A DNA stretch of 64,000 bases from contig NZ_MCUW01000014.1 in assembly GCF_002873335.1 (NCBI RefSeq), forward strand, positions 1 through 64,000, read 5' to 3'. Made by a program: the position numbers and the translations under genes. This stretch comes from Vibrio sp. 10N.286.49.B1. GTDB taxonomy: Bacteria > Pseudomonadota > Gammaproteobacteria > Enterobacterales > Vibrionaceae. This document shows, in pieces, positions 41,719 to 51,580 of this stretch. The notes beneath the pieces were generated by a model, which had not been told where the DNA came from, did not search any database, and worked only from the letters and a program-made list of their open reading frames with translations. Numbering within the stretch: the first letter of the stretch is position 1; each line of letters opens with the position of its first letter.

Positions 41719-42414
41719 ATGCCATCTATTAAACTTGTCGTTTTTGACCTCGACGGTACGCTCCTTGACAGTGTTCCCGATCTTGCCCTTGCTGCTGATC
41801 AAGCCGTGCAAGCGCTGGGTTACCCAAGCGTGACTGAAGAACAGGTCCGTGATTATGTTGGCAACGGTGCCGATGTGCTTATTGCCCGTTCATTGAGTCA
41901 GAGTGTGACGGTGAACCCTGATCTCTCATCTGAGTTGTGTGATAAAGCCCGCGTGCTGTTTGATGACTTTTATGCGGCTAGTGGTCACAAACTTAGCCAC
42001 CTCTATGCGAACGTTCATAGCACGTTAGATACGTTAGTAGCAAATGGTTATACCGTTGCGCTGCTTACCAATAAACCGTCTAAGTTTGTGCCTGAGTTGC
42101 TTGAGCAACACCAACTCGATAAGTATTTCACCCATGTGCTAGGTGGCGACGCGTTTCCCAATAAAAAACCGGATCCCGTTGCACTTAATTGGTTAATGGA
42201 ACAAGAGCATGTCTCGCCACATGAAGTGTTGATGGTTGGGGATTCTCAAAATGATATCCTTGCCGCTCGCAATGCCGGTTGCCTAGCATTTGGGTTAACC
42301 TATGGTTATAACCATGGTGAGCCAATCGCGAATGCAAAACCAGATTTTGTCGCTGATGATGTCGCTGAAGTGCTGAACGCCGTCGAAAAGGGTGCATTAA
42401 TCACGACAAACTAG
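41719..42414 (+). CDS. gph: Phosphoglycolate phosphatase
   Basis: HAD-superfamily enzyme that removes 2-phosphoglycolate formed in DNA 3'-end repair. Motif I FDLDGTLLDS (9-18), cap domain, motif II LLTNKP, motif III Lys in FPNKKPDP and motif IV GDSQNDI. Length is 231 residues. In the dam-rpe-gph-trpS order of enterics. Confidence 0.96.
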   Translation: MPSIKLVVFDLDGTLLDSVPDLALAADQAVQALGYPSVTEEQVRDYVGNGADVLIARSLSQSVTVNPDLSSELCDKARVLFDDFYAASGHKLSHLYANVHSTLDTLVANGYTVALLTNKPSKFVPELLEQHQLDKYFTHVLGGDAFPNKKPDPVALNWLMEQEHVSPHEVLMVGDSQNDILAARNAGCLAFGLTYGYNHGEPIANAKPDFVADDVAEVLNAVEKGALITTN

Positions 42415-42506
42415 CGCCAAAATGCCACAAGGTATGAATATACGGGGCAGAGCGATAAAAAAGTCTTCATGGCTATGGCAAAATACTTGCCAATGAGTAC
42501 ACTGCT

Positions 42507-42536
42507 AAAACCGCGTAAGAAATTGCGCGGTTTTTC
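42507..42536 (+). terminator. Intrinsic terminator between gph and trpS
   Basis: Perfect 9-bp stem AAAACCGCG / CGCGGTTTT with a 10-nt loop and five T. trpS therefore probably has its own promoter or depends on read-through. Confidence 0.82.
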
Positions 42537-42579
42537 ATTATCCTAATTATCTCGTTAAGAAGTCGAAGGAATCATAGTT

Positions 42580-43596
42580 ATGAGCAAGCCCATCGTATTG
42601 AGTGGTGTTCAACCATCAGGTGAACTAAGTATCGGTAATTACTTGGGTGCTCTACGTCAATGGCAACAGATGCAAGACGATTACGATTGTCAGTACTGCG
42701 TAGTTGACCTCCATGCGATTACGGTTCGTCAAGATCCGAAAGCCCTGCATGAGGCCACACTAGACGCTCTGGCAATCTGTCTCGCAGTTGGTGTTGACCC
42801 TAAGAAGAGCACGTTATTTGTCCAGTCACACGTACCGGAACATGCTCAGCTTGGTTGGCTTCTTAACTGTTATACCCAGATGGGTGAGCTGAATCGTATG
42901 ACTCAGTTTAAAGACAAGTCTCAGCGTTATGCTAATGATGTGAATGTCGGCCTATATGATTACCCGGTATTGATGGCCGCGGATATTTTGCTCTATGGCG
43001 CACACCAAGTGCCGGTAGGCAGCGACCAAAAGCAGCACCTTGAACTTGCTCGTGATATCGCGACTCGTTTTAATAACATCTATACGCCAGAGGCGCCGTT
43101 GTTCACTGTGCCAGAACCGTACATCCCAACGGTGAATGCACGCGTGATGAGCCTACAAGATGCAACGAAAAAAATGTCGAAGTCAGATGATAACCGTAAG
43201 AACGTCATCACCTTACTAGAAGAGCCTAAATCGATTTTGAAGAAAATTAACAAGGCACAAACCGATGCAGAAACGCCGCCACGCATTGCCAATGACTGGG
43301 AAAACAAGGCCGGTATCTCTAATCTGATGGGCTTGTACTCGGCAGCAACGGGCCAATCGTTTGCAGAAATTGAAGCACAGTACGCGGGTGTTGAGATGTA
43401 TGGCCCGTTCAAGAAAGATGTCGGTGAAGCCTTGGTGGCAATGCTAGAGCCAATCCAAAGCGAATATAAGCGTATTCGTGCGGACCGAGCTTATATGGAT
43501 GACGTCATGCGTCAAGGCGCTACTAAGGCCTCTGAGCGAGCAGCGGTAACGCTAGCCAAAGCGTATCAAGCGGTGGGTTTTGTTACCCGCCCATAG
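42580..43596 (+). CDS. trpS: Tryptophanyl-tRNA synthetase
   Basis: Class I synthetase. HIGH-equivalent SIGN at 17-20, KMSKS at 198-202 and the [13 protein letters not shown] tryptophan-site region. Length is 338 residues (E. coli 334). GAAGGAATC precedes the ATG. Confidence 0.97.
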   Translation: MSKPIVLSGVQPSGELSIGNYLGALRQWQQMQDDYDCQYCVVDLHAITVRQDPKALHEATLDALAICLAVGVDPKKSTLFVQSHVPEHAQLGWLLNCYTQMGELNRMTQFKDKSQRYANDVNVGLYDYPVLMAADILLYGAHQVPVGSDQKQHLELARDIATRFNNIYTPEAPLFTVPEPYIPTVNARVMSLQDATKKMSKSDDNRKNVITLLEEPKSILKKINKAQTDAETPPRIANDWENKAGISNLMGLYSAATGQSFAEIEAQYAGVEMYGPFKKDVGEALVAMLEPIQSEYKRIRADRAYMDDVMRQGATKASERAAVTLAKAYQAVGFVTRP

Positions 43597-43621
43597 CGAA
43601 TAACTCCGCTGTTTGTATTGA

Positions 43622-43652
43622 AGCTCCTTGGTTTATCCAAGGGGCTTTTTTT
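43622..43652 (+). terminator. Intrinsic terminator of trpS
   Basis: AGCTCCTTGG pairs with CCAAGGGGCT (one U-G) around TTTAT, followed by seven T. Confidence 0.92.
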
Positions 43653-43869
43653 ATGCCTGATTTTTGTGTTCATGTGACTAACTTTTTTTGTTGATAGTTG
43701 GGTCTTGTTTCAATACTTAATAATTCTAATGAGACATTCATCTCAGTTATTCATGTGATCGTTTATCAATTGCAATATAAATGACAACACTCGTCTCGAA
43801 AATAGCAACTTATATACAACGATGTGCGTTCAGGCAAAGGATACATAGCCATCAAATTCGAGGTGAATA

Positions 43870-46482
43870 ATGACAAGCACAAATAAAAAGCAGTGGTTAG
43901 TACTTTTCGTATCGTCAGCATTAGCGGGTGGCGCAAGTGCTGAGGTATTTCTTTCACAATATGTAGAGGGAAGCAGTTTTAATAAAGCCATCGAGGTGGC
44001 GAATTCCAGTGACGTGGCCGTTTCGCTGACTGACTATCAATTAGCAAAATCCCCCAATGGTAACGGCACTTGGAATACATTAGATTTATCCAGCTACACC
44101 ATACCTGCTAAGTCGGTGTTGGTGTTTGCAAATGAAAAAGCCAGCCCGGAGATTTTAGAAAAGTCGACACTGGCCACAGCAAATCAAGTCGTCAATTTTA
44201 ACGGTGATGACCCGATTGCATTGTTTAAAAATGGGCAGATTGTCGATGTGATTGGCGAAATGGGGAGTACCTTTGGTGAGAATAAGACCTTAGTGCGTTA
44301 CGCGAATCACTTCCAACCTTCTTCGAGCTACCAGCCAGACCAGTGGGCGGTGTTAGGTAGCAATGACATTACCGGTTTAGGTCAGTTGGAAGCTGTGACA
44401 CCTCCGGTGGCTTTTCAGTGTTTGGAAGAGGGAAACCGTCCGCTCTTTACCGCTATTCAAACCATACAAGGCGAAGGCGGGCACTCTCCGTTTATTAGCG
44501 GTTATCCTTATATCACCGCAGAAAGCTTCTTTGTTGAAGGGGTGGTGTCTGCGGTGACAACCAGCATCAGTAAAGGCTTTTATTTGAATGCCTTGCAGGA
44601 TGACCATAACGAGCTGACATCGAATGGGTTGTTTGTTTACACCGAATCGAATCATAACTTGAAACCTGGCGATGTGGTGTGTGTAAAAGGTCAGGTTCAG
44701 GAATATTATGGACAAACCCAGCTTAAGCCTTCGCAACAAGATTGGCTTAAACAAGATGAGCAAACACCACCGTCGGCGGTGCCTGTTGTTGCGATAGCGT
44801 CCGATGAAAACTTTGAACAAACCTTAGAGCGATACGAAGGGATGTTAGTGGCACTGCCCAAAAACCTTGATATGCGCGTGACGAGAACGTTTGGTTATGA
44901 TTACGCATCGCGCCGAAACAACATGGTGTTGTCACATGAGCGGGTTAATCCACATCCAAACCAAGCTTTCCCAGCCGGCTCTGATGGGGCGATATCACAA
45001 AGCGAAGAAAATGCGCTAAGGCGCTTGTTCGTAGAATCTGATCAACCTGCGCCTAACGGTGTCGTCCCTTATTACCCAGATTTTGCTAAAACGGATATTG
45101 ATCAAGATGGCAGCACCGAGGACTACATTCGAATTAACGATGGCTTGTTTGATATAGAGGGTGTGGTTGGTTATAGCTATGGTGAGTATCGCCTTATCGC
45201 GACCAATACGATCACTTCGAACAACTTTGTTCGCCATACGCCACGTTTAGCCGAGCCTAATTTAGTCGATCAACCGTGGAATAAGGCCGATCTTCGAGTG
45301 GCGACATTCAATGTTCTGAATTACTTCAACTCGCCATTTGGTGGTGACGAGAATCGATTTGGCAGCAACCGAGGTGCGAACACGGCCGATGAGTTTACTG
45401 CGCAACAAGAGAAAATTTTGCAGGCTTTGGTGCGCTTGGACGCCGATATCATTGGTTTGATGGAAATTGAAAATAATGGGTTTGGTCATGATGGCGCGAT
45501 TGCACAACTCGTGCGTGAGCTGAATGAACGGTTAGATTCGAAAAAGAAACAGTATGCGTATGTCAGTACCGATTCAAATGACGATGGTGTGGTTGATAAG
45601 CTTGACAGTGTCGGGACCGATGCGATTACCACCGGTGTAATTTATCGACCTAAGTCAGTAAAACTCAAAAACGTTAACGTCTTTGAAATGCCAAGGCAGG
45701 TGGCGCCTGAAGTGGTGGACGACAAGGGTAAGGTGATTGAAGATGGTAAAAACTATCAAAGAGACACCCTCGCTCCAACTTTTAAAGTCAAAGGTGGAAA
45801 AGAGGTACTGACGATTGCGGTGAATCACTTTAAGTCGAAAGGCTCAAAATGCTGGGAAGATGCGGCCCCTGAATCAGCGGGCGGTCAAGGTGGACAAGAT
45901 GTGGATCAGCAGGGCTCGTGTGAGCAGTTTCGGGTTGCCGCTGCGGTAGCACTTGGTGACGCACTTGAGGCGATTGATGGCCATAAAATGGTACTGGGCG
46001 ATCTGAATGCTTACGGTAAAGAAGATCCTCTATTGATACTGACGGATTACAGTACCAACAATTATGACAAGGTGATTCGGGCGGCTCGTAATACGTTCAT
46101 CGGAGATCAACAACAATTTGGTGATGATGGGGCGGTGATCACTCACAGTTACGGATACATCAACGTGTTAGGAGAGATGCACTCACAAGGCTGGAGTTAC
46201 TCTTACAACGATGAGGTTGGGGCGTTGGATCATATCCTGATCAGCCCAAGTTTATCTGGAAAAGTGGTCGACGCAACGGAATGGCACATCAATGCCGGTG
46301 AATCGACGTTGTTTGACTACAACGACGAGTACAAGGGCGACCTGCCTAAGTATTTGGATCATTACCGCTCGTCTGATCATGATCCTGCGGTGATTGATCT
46401 CAATATCAATGGTGGTTCTATCGGTACTTTAGGGTTGGCGGCCATGCTTATCATTGGTTGGCGTAGACAACAACGCTACTGA
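43870..46482 (+). CDS. xds: Secreted DNase, Xds/ExeM family, with GlyGly-CTERM tail
   Basis: Large extracellular nuclease that degrades environmental or NET DNA and biofilm DNA. Signal peptide about 1-24 (ends GGASA), lamin-tail domain (about 25-135), OB-fold region (about 190-300), then an endonuclease/exonuclease/phosphatase domain (about 455-850) with TFNVLNYF, MEIENNG, NHFKSKG, LGDLNAYG and SSDHDPAVI. The last 23 residues are a Gly-Gly-Ser start, hydrophobic stretch and RRQQRY: the GlyGly-CTERM signal cut by rhombosortase. 870 residues. In V. cholerae xds is in the same place and is PhoB-induced; I see no clear Pho box. Confidence 0.9.
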   Translation: MTSTNKKQWLVLFVSSALAGGASAEVFLSQYVEGSSFNKAIEVANSSDVAVSLTDYQLAKSPNGNGTWNTLDLSSYTIPAKSVLVFANEKASPEILEKSTLATANQVVNFNGDDPIALFKNGQIVDVIGEMGSTFGENKTLVRYANHFQPSSSYQPDQWAVLGSNDITGLGQLEAVTPPVAFQCLEEGNRPLFTAIQTIQGEGGHSPFISGYPYITAESFFVEGVVSAVTTSISKGFYLNALQDDHNELTSNGLFVYTESNHNLKPGDVVCVKGQVQEYYGQTQLKPSQQDWLKQDEQTPPSAVPVVAIASDENFEQTLERYEGMLVALPKNLDMRVTRTFGYDYASRRNNMVLSHERVNPHPNQAFPAGSDGAISQSEENALRRLFVESDQPAPNGVVPYYPDFAKTDIDQDGSTEDYIRINDGLFDIEGVVGYSYGEYRLIATNTITSNNFVRHTPRLAEPNLVDQPWNKADLRVATFNVLNYFNSPFGGDENRFGSNRGANTADEFTAQQEKILQALVRLDADIIGLMEIENNGFGHDGAIAQLVRELNERLDSKKKQYAYVSTDSNDDGVVDKLDSVGTDAITTGVIYRPKSVKLKNVNVFEMPRQVAPEVVDDKGKVIEDGKNYQRDTLAPTFKVKGGKEVLTIAVNHFKSKGSKCWEDAAPESAGGQGGQDVDQQGSCEQFRVAAAVALGDALEAIDGHKMVLGDLNAYGKEDPLLILTDYSTNNYDKVIRAARNTFIGDQQQFGDDGAVITHSYGYINVLGEMHSQGWSYSYNDEVGALDHILISPSLSGKVVDATEWHINAGESTLFDYNDEYKGDLPKYLDHYRSSDHDPAVIDLNINGGSIGTLGLAAMLIIGWRRQQRY

Positions 46483-46492
46483 TAACCCTCGT

Positions 46493-46541
46493 GCAGCAAA
46501 GCTTACCTTAGCTTTGCTGCCTAACCTCTTCTGCTTTTTTT
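46493..46541 (+). terminator. Hairpin after xds, probable terminator
   Basis: Perfect 11-bp stem (46493-46503 with 46510-46520) and 6-nt loop. The T-run (TTTTTTT) begins about 13 nt after the stem, further than usual. Confidence 0.5.
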
Positions 46542-46610
46542 CTTGCCTTTCTGCCATCTTGTTGCAAAATACCGCCTTATTTTTACAAACACCAGACCGC
46601 AGCGAGTGCC

Positions 46611-47189
46611 ATGTTACTTATCATCGATAACTACGACTCTTTTACTTATAACCTGTATCAGTATTTTGCTGAGCTCGGGGTAGAAGTGCATGTGGTTCGT
46701 AACGATGAGATTGATATTGCAGGTATTGAGGCAATGAACCCATCACACCTCGTGATCTCACCGGGTCCATGCACGCCAAATGAAGCGGGTATTTCGCTTG
46801 AGGCTATCCGTTACTTTGCGGGTAAATTGCCTCTGCTTGGGGTTTGTCTTGGGCATCAAGCCATCGCACAGGTTTTTGGCGGCGATGTTGTGCGAGCGCG
46901 GCAGGTGATGCACGGTAAAACATCGCCGATTACGCACACCAATCAAAGTGTCTTTGCTGGGCTCAATAACCCATTGACTGTTACACGTTACCACTCGCTT
47001 ATTGTCAAGTGGGAGACATTACCCGATTGCTTTGAAGTGACCGCGTGGACGGAGTGTCCTAACGGTGAGTTTGATGAAATTATGGGCTATCAACACCGCA
47101 CGTTAAACATTCATGCCGTACAATTTCATCCTGAATCCATCAAAACCGAACAAGGTCACGAGCTGTTGAGTAATTTCTTACAAGGCTAG
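46611..47189 (+). CDS. pabA: Aminodeoxychorismate synthase glutamine amidotransferase PabA
   Basis: Supplies ammonia to PabB for p-aminobenzoate (folate). Triad: Cys79 in LGVCLGHQ and the His/Glu of QFHPES near 170. Length is 192 residues. The protein is of the PabA/TrpG family; the neighbouring argD (as in E. coli) and absence of trp genes point to PabA. Confidence 0.92.
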   Translation: MLLIIDNYDSFTYNLYQYFAELGVEVHVVRNDEIDIAGIEAMNPSHLVISPGPCTPNEAGISLEAIRYFAGKLPLLGVCLGHQAIAQVFGGDVVRARQVMHGKTSPITHTNQSVFAGLNNPLTVTRYHSLIVKWETLPDCFEVTAWTECPNGEFDEIMGYQHRTLNIHAVQFHPESIKTEQGHELLSNFLQG

Positions 47190-47329
47190 TGCTTGATCGA
47201 GATCACCCTTTCATCTTTTCTTATCCTTCATAAGTTTTACTTATGAAAATGCAAAACTATTCGTTAATACTGATGAGCGAGCACCACAAAGCCCGTGTTG
47301 TTCATTTCTTTCCGAACTTGTTAAAAAAC

Positions 47330-47368
47330 ACTTCATTTAAATTCAAATTTAATGCATAAATACTCAAG
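47330..47368. promoter_or_regulatory. ArgR box pair upstream of argD
   Basis: TTCAT-TTAA-ATTCA at 47332-47345 and TGCAT-AAAT-ACTCA at 47353-47366, exactly 21 bp apart. Each keeps one near-perfect arm. ArgR represses biosynthetic argD and activates ast genes in enterics, so the sign of control here is open. Confidence 0.68.
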
Positions 47369-47494
47369 GTGTTATGCCTATGCAGAGCAGGTTGATGATC
47401 GAAAAGCATTTTCTGCTATTGTAATGGTTAAATAATTGTAAATACAATGCTGCATCAATGAGGGATGGTGAGAAATTTTTTCATCAGTAGAAAG

Positions 47495-47557
47495 TGTGAA
47501 GGTTCGTCCTAAACTTATAAAGGTTTATCTTAAGTCTATGAAGGTTCACTCTATGCA
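47495..47557. repeat. 21-bp periodic array of palindromic elements upstream of argD
   Basis: Three units of 21 bp whose GGTT cores fall at 47501, 47522 and 47543. Each carries a short palindrome: TGAAGGTTCG, TAAAGGTTTA and TGAAGGTTCA. A fourth, diverged unit (TGTAAATTCA) follows. The pitch equals two helical turns. It lies 150-215 nt before the argD start. Confidence 0.7.
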
Positions 47558-47707
47558 ATGTAAATTCATCTAAAGCGTAAAGCGTAATATAGCGACAGGG
47601 CACCACTAACGGTATGGCAACCACTCGCGGTGCGATGCTAATGCTTGATGTCATCTTTGTGCGAATATCCCCCTTTCCTCGTGTGCAGTAATTAAAAGGA
47701 ACGTGTT

Positions 47708-48919
47708 ATGACAATGGAAAAAACAGTATCCCGCAAATGGTTTGACGAGGTGATGGTACCTTGTTACAACCCAATGGAAATGATCCCAGTTAAGGGCGAG
47801 GGCGCACGCGTTTGGGATCAGCAAGGTAATGAGTATATTGATTTTGCTGGTGGTATCGCCGTGAGCTGTTTAGGGCATTGTCACCCTGCCATGGTGAATG
47901 CGATAACAGAACAGGCGAACAAAATCTGGCATCTCAGTAATGTGATGACGAATGAGCCAGCTTTGCGTTTGGCGAAAAAACTGACGGAAGTCAGCTTTGC
48001 GGAACGAGTCTTTTTTGCGAACTCTGGCGCTGAAGCTAATGAAGCCGCACTCAAGCTTGCTCGTCGTTGGGCTAGCGAGGTTCATGGGCCAGAAAAGTCT
48101 GAAATCATTGCATTTAATCAAGGCTTTCATGGCCGTACTTTCTTTACGGTGACAGTGGGTGGTCAAGCGGCTTATTCGGATGGGTTTGGTCCTAAGCCGG
48201 GTGACATTAGCCATATCCCTTATAACGACATAGCAGCACTTGAAGCGGCGATGTCGGATAAAACTTGTGCGATTATGATGGAGCCTTTGCAAGGTGAAGG
48301 TGGCATTATTTCGCCAGAGCCTGAGTTTGTACAAGCGGTTCGAGAGCTTTGTGATAAGTACAACGCGCTACTAATTTTTGATGAAGTCCAAACCGGAAAC
48401 GGCCGTACGGGTCAGTTCTATGCATATCAAGGTTTGGGTATAACCCCAGATATTCTCAGTACGGCAAAATCTCTTGGCGGCGGCTTCCCAATTGGTGCCA
48501 TGCTGACCACAAAGGAATTGGCGGCGCACATGAAAGTGGGCACGCATGGTTCAACCTACGGGGGTAACCCATTGGCCTGTGCCGTCGCAGAAGCCGTGGT
48601 TGATGTGGTTTCTTCTCCGGAAGTCCTTGCCGGCGTTGCTGAGCGCGAGGCTTGGTTCCGCGATGGGCTTAATGCTATCAATGATAAATACGATATTTTT
48701 TCTGAGATTCGCGGCAAAGGCTTGTTGCTTGGTGCTGCGCTTAACGAACAGTGGCAAGGGCGCGCTCGTGATGTTCTGGTCGCCGCTGGCGCTCAAGGTT
48801 TAATGGTTTTGGTTGCTGGTGTCAACGTGGTTCGTTTTACGCCATCACTTGTGATTACCAAAGAAGAAGTGGAATCGGGTCTAGCGAAACTAGATAAAGC
48901 GATCAGTACTTTGATGTAA
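47708..48919 (+). CDS. argD: Acetylornithine / succinylornithine aminotransferase
   Basis: PLP class III aminotransferase that works in arginine synthesis (acetylornithine) and in the AST arginine-degradation pathway (succinylornithine). Motifs: [33 protein letters not shown] and the Schiff-base Lys in [11 protein letters not shown]. Length is 403 residues. AAAGGA upstream. As first gene before astA and astD it probably serves as AstC as well. Confidence 0.93.
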   Translation: MTMEKTVSRKWFDEVMVPCYNPMEMIPVKGEGARVWDQQGNEYIDFAGGIAVSCLGHCHPAMVNAITEQANKIWHLSNVMTNEPALRLAKKLTEVSFAERVFFANSGAEANEAALKLARRWASEVHGPEKSEIIAFNQGFHGRTFFTVTVGGQAAYSDGFGPKPGDISHIPYNDIAALEAAMSDKTCAIMMEPLQGEGGIISPEPEFVQAVRELCDKYNALLIFDEVQTGNGRTGQFYAYQGLGITPDILSTAKSLGGGFPIGAMLTTKELAAHMKVGTHGSTYGGNPLACAVAEAVVDVVSSPEVLAGVAEREAWFRDGLNAINDKYDIFSEIRGKGLLLGAALNEQWQGRARDVLVAAGAQGLMVLVAGVNVVRFTPSLVITKEEVESGLAKLDKAISTLM

Positions 48920-49000
48920 AAGTACGTTGGTGTGCTACTCGTTTGAAACCCTCTCTTGGCTGTGGATGTACCAGGAGAGTTTGCGTCGGAGGGATTATTG

Positions 49001-50020
49001 ATGCTTGTTGTTCGTCCTATTACGATGTCTGATTATGACGCCTTGCACACGTGCGCGGTAGAATCTGGTCACGGCTTCACGTCTCTTCCAGTAAATGAAG
49101 AGCTGCTTTCCAATCGAATTACTCACTCTGAATACAGCTTCAGTAAGACCGATGTTACCTCGCCAACAGATGAAGGTTATCTGATGGTTGGTGTTGACAG
49201 TGAAACCGGTGAGGTTGCTGGTACCACCGGTATAGAAGGTGCGATTGGTTGGGATGTGCCGTTTTACTCTTACCACATTAGTACTGTGGTTCACTCCTCT
49301 CCCAAACTGGGCGTTAACAACACCGTTAAGCTGCTCACCTTTGGCAATAACTACACCGGATGCAGTGAAATTTGCACCTTGTTCCTAAGGCCTGACTATC
49401 GTGTTGGCCTTAATGGTCGCTTAATGTCTAAATCGCGGTTTTTGATGCTGGCAGAGCACCCGCAGCGCTTCTCTAAAACGATTTTTGCAGAGATGCGAGG
49501 CGTATCAGATGCTGAAGGTAATTCACCGTTTTGGAAGTGGTTACAAGAGCATTTCTTTTCGATTGAATTCACCATGGCAGATTACCTGACGGGTATTGGT
49601 AAGAAGGGTTTCATTGCCGATCTTATGCCTAAGTTGCCGATTTACGTCAATTTGTTGAGTAAAGAAGCGCAAGCGGTGATTGGTCAGGTGCATGACAATA
49701 CCAAACCCGCCTTGAAGCTGCTCGAGAGAGAAGGTTTCACCTGTCGAAACTATGTGGATATTTTTGATGCTGGCCCGACCGTGGAGTGCGATCTACAAAA
49801 TATCCAAGCGATTAGGAATTCATTCCGAGCCAAGGTATCGATTTCAGAGCACGCCAGTTCACAAGATTATCTTATTGCAAATACGTCATTTGAACACTTT
49901 AGAGCAACAGCCGCGAAAGCCGCTTATGACGCAGAAAGCCAGCGTGTCTTGTTAGCTCCAAGCGTGGCCGAGGCCTTGAACCTTTCTGAAGGTGATATGG
50001 TACGTATGCTCGCTCAGTAA
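49001..50020 (+). CDS. astA: Arginine N-succinyltransferase
   Basis: First step of the AST pathway: succinyl-CoA plus arginine to N2-succinylarginine. Family hallmarks are the start MLVVRPITMSDYDAL, IEGAIGWDVPFYSY, the GLNGRLMSKSRF and FAEMRGVSD segments. 339 residues from the ATG at 49001 (GGAGGGA upstream); E. coli has 344. The open frame starts 15 codons earlier, without family support. Confidence 0.96.
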   Translation: MLVVRPITMSDYDALHTCAVESGHGFTSLPVNEELLSNRITHSEYSFSKTDVTSPTDEGYLMVGVDSETGEVAGTTGIEGAIGWDVPFYSYHISTVVHSSPKLGVNNTVKLLTFGNNYTGCSEICTLFLRPDYRVGLNGRLMSKSRFLMLAEHPQRFSKTIFAEMRGVSDAEGNSPFWKWLQEHFFSIEFTMADYLTGIGKKGFIADLMPKLPIYVNLLSKEAQAVIGQVHDNTKPALKLLEREGFTCRNYVDIFDAGPTVECDLQNIQAIRNSFRAKVSISEHASSQDYLIANTSFEHFRATAAKAAYDAESQRVLLAPSVAEALNLSEGDMVRMLAQ

Positions 50021-50112
50021 CAGGCTCTTGATGTTTATCCCGCCACGTTTGGTTATTTTTCGTGGCGTTGAAGACAATGCTCCAACCATTTTTATATGTT
50101 AAGGAATTTTCG

Positions 50113-51570
50113 ATGACTCAATGGATCGCAGGACAGTGGGTAGCAGGACTTGGTGAACAATTTCATTCATTGTCACCTTACAATAATGAGGTGGTTTGGC
50201 AGGGACAATCAGCCACACCGGCGCAGGTTGAGTCCGCGGTTAGTGCCGCAAGACAAGCGTTTATCTCTTGGAAAAAAACCTCGTTTGAAGCGCGTGAAGC
50301 CATTGTATTAGCCTTTGCCGAAAAGCTAAAAGCGCGCAGTGAAGAGATTGCTATAGCGATTGCTAAAGAAACGGGGAAACCGTTGTGGGAAACTCGAACG
50401 GAAGCGGGCGCGATGGCCGGTAAGATTGCGATTTCCATTCGAGCCTATCACGAGCGTACTGGTCGCTCACAGCGAGAAGCGGCGGGGAACCAAATAGTCC
50501 TTCGTCACCGCCCTCTTGGTGTAATGGCAGTATTTGGGCCTTATAACTTCCCAGGGCACCTGCCCAATGGCCATATTGTTCCAGCGTTGCTGGCAGGGAA
50601 CACGGTTGTCTTTAAGCCTTCTGAACAAACGCCACTAGTGGGTGAGCTTGCCATGCAGATTTGGCAGGAAGCAGGGTTGCCAGAAGGGGTTATTAACCTA
50701 GTGCAAGGCGGTAAAGAAACCGGCATTGCTTTAGCTGATGCCAAAGGTATTGATGGCGTGTTGTTTACTGGCAGTGCGAATACTGGCCATGTCCTACATC
50801 GTCAATTTGCCGGTCAGCCTGATAAAATGCTGGCGCTAGAGATGGGGGGCAACAACCCATTAGTTGTCAGTGAGGCGTATGGCGATCTTGATGCAACGAT
50901 CTACACCATCATTCAGTCTGCTTATATCAGTGCAGGGCAACGTTGTACGTGCGCCCGCCGATTGTATGTTCCCTTTGGCGATAAAGGTGACCAACTTGTT
51001 GAAGCCCTGGTCGCCGCGATAGCAAAAATACGTATCGATGAGCCGTTTGCCGATCCGGCACCCTTCATGGGACCACAAATATCCATGCAGGCAGCACAAC
51101 ACATCATACAGGCTCAGTCCGCATTGCAAGCCTTAGGCGGCAAGAGTTTAGTTGAGTCACAGCAGCGACAGGCAGCATTTGTGACGCCAGGGTTGATTGA
51201 TGCGACCACAATTGATGTATTACCTGATGAAGAATATTTTGGCCCGTTGTTGCAGCTTGTACGCTATGAAACGCTAGAGCAAGCGGTTGAACTTGCCAAT
51301 GATACCCGTTTTGGTTTATCCGCAGGACTTATCTCAACCAATGACGACGAGTGGTTGTATTTTGTTGACCATATCCGTGCTGGTATTGTGAATCGTAACC
51401 GTCAGTTGACGGGCGCGAGCGGTGATGCACCATTTGGTGGCCCTGGTGCATCCGGTAACCTGAGGCCGAGTGCTTTCTATGCCGCAGACTATTGTGCCTA
51501 TCCGATGGCATCGATGGAGGGAGACGAAACGATTCTTCCTGCGACGTTAAGCCCAGGACTCGATCTCTAA
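50113..51570 (+). CDS. astD: Succinylglutamate semialdehyde dehydrogenase
   Basis: NAD-dependent aldehyde dehydrogenase, fourth step of the AST pathway. NAD motif FTGSANTG, catalytic Glu in LEMGGNNP and catalytic Cys in GQRCTCARR. 485 residues from the ATG at 50113 (AAGGAA upstream); E. coli has 492. astB and astE are not in this window. Confidence 0.95.
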   Translation: MTQWIAGQWVAGLGEQFHSLSPYNNEVVWQGQSATPAQVESAVSAARQAFISWKKTSFEAREAIVLAFAEKLKARSEEIAIAIAKETGKPLWETRTEAGAMAGKIAISIRAYHERTGRSQREAAGNQIVLRHRPLGVMAVFGPYNFPGHLPNGHIVPALLAGNTVVFKPSEQTPLVGELAMQIWQEAGLPEGVINLVQGGKETGIALADAKGIDGVLFTGSANTGHVLHRQFAGQPDKMLALEMGGNNPLVVSEAYGDLDATIYTIIQSAYISAGQRCTCARRLYVPFGDKGDQLVEALVAAIAKIRIDEPFADPAPFMGPQISMQAAQHIIQAQSALQALGGKSLVESQQRQAAFVTPGLIDATTIDVLPDEEYFGPLLQLVRYETLEQAVELANDTRFGLSAGLISTNDDEWLYFVDHIRAGIVNRNRQLTGASGDAPFGGPGASGNLRPSAFYAADYCAYPMASMEGDETILPATLSPGLDL

Positions 51571-51580
51571 GGAGCGACAT

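Larger units (their letters stand above)
47190..47707. other. pabA-argD intergenic region
   Basis: 518 nt, the longest gap in the window. It holds an ArgR box pair, a 21-bp periodic operator-like array and the argD promoter and leader. No open frame in it looks like a gene, and I see no terminator for pabA. Confidence 0.7.

Noticed and set aside
43653..43869. Pho box upstream of xds
   Set aside because: Only one TGTCAT half is visible, on the opposite strand; the second half does not match. PhoB control is known in V. cholerae but is not shown here.
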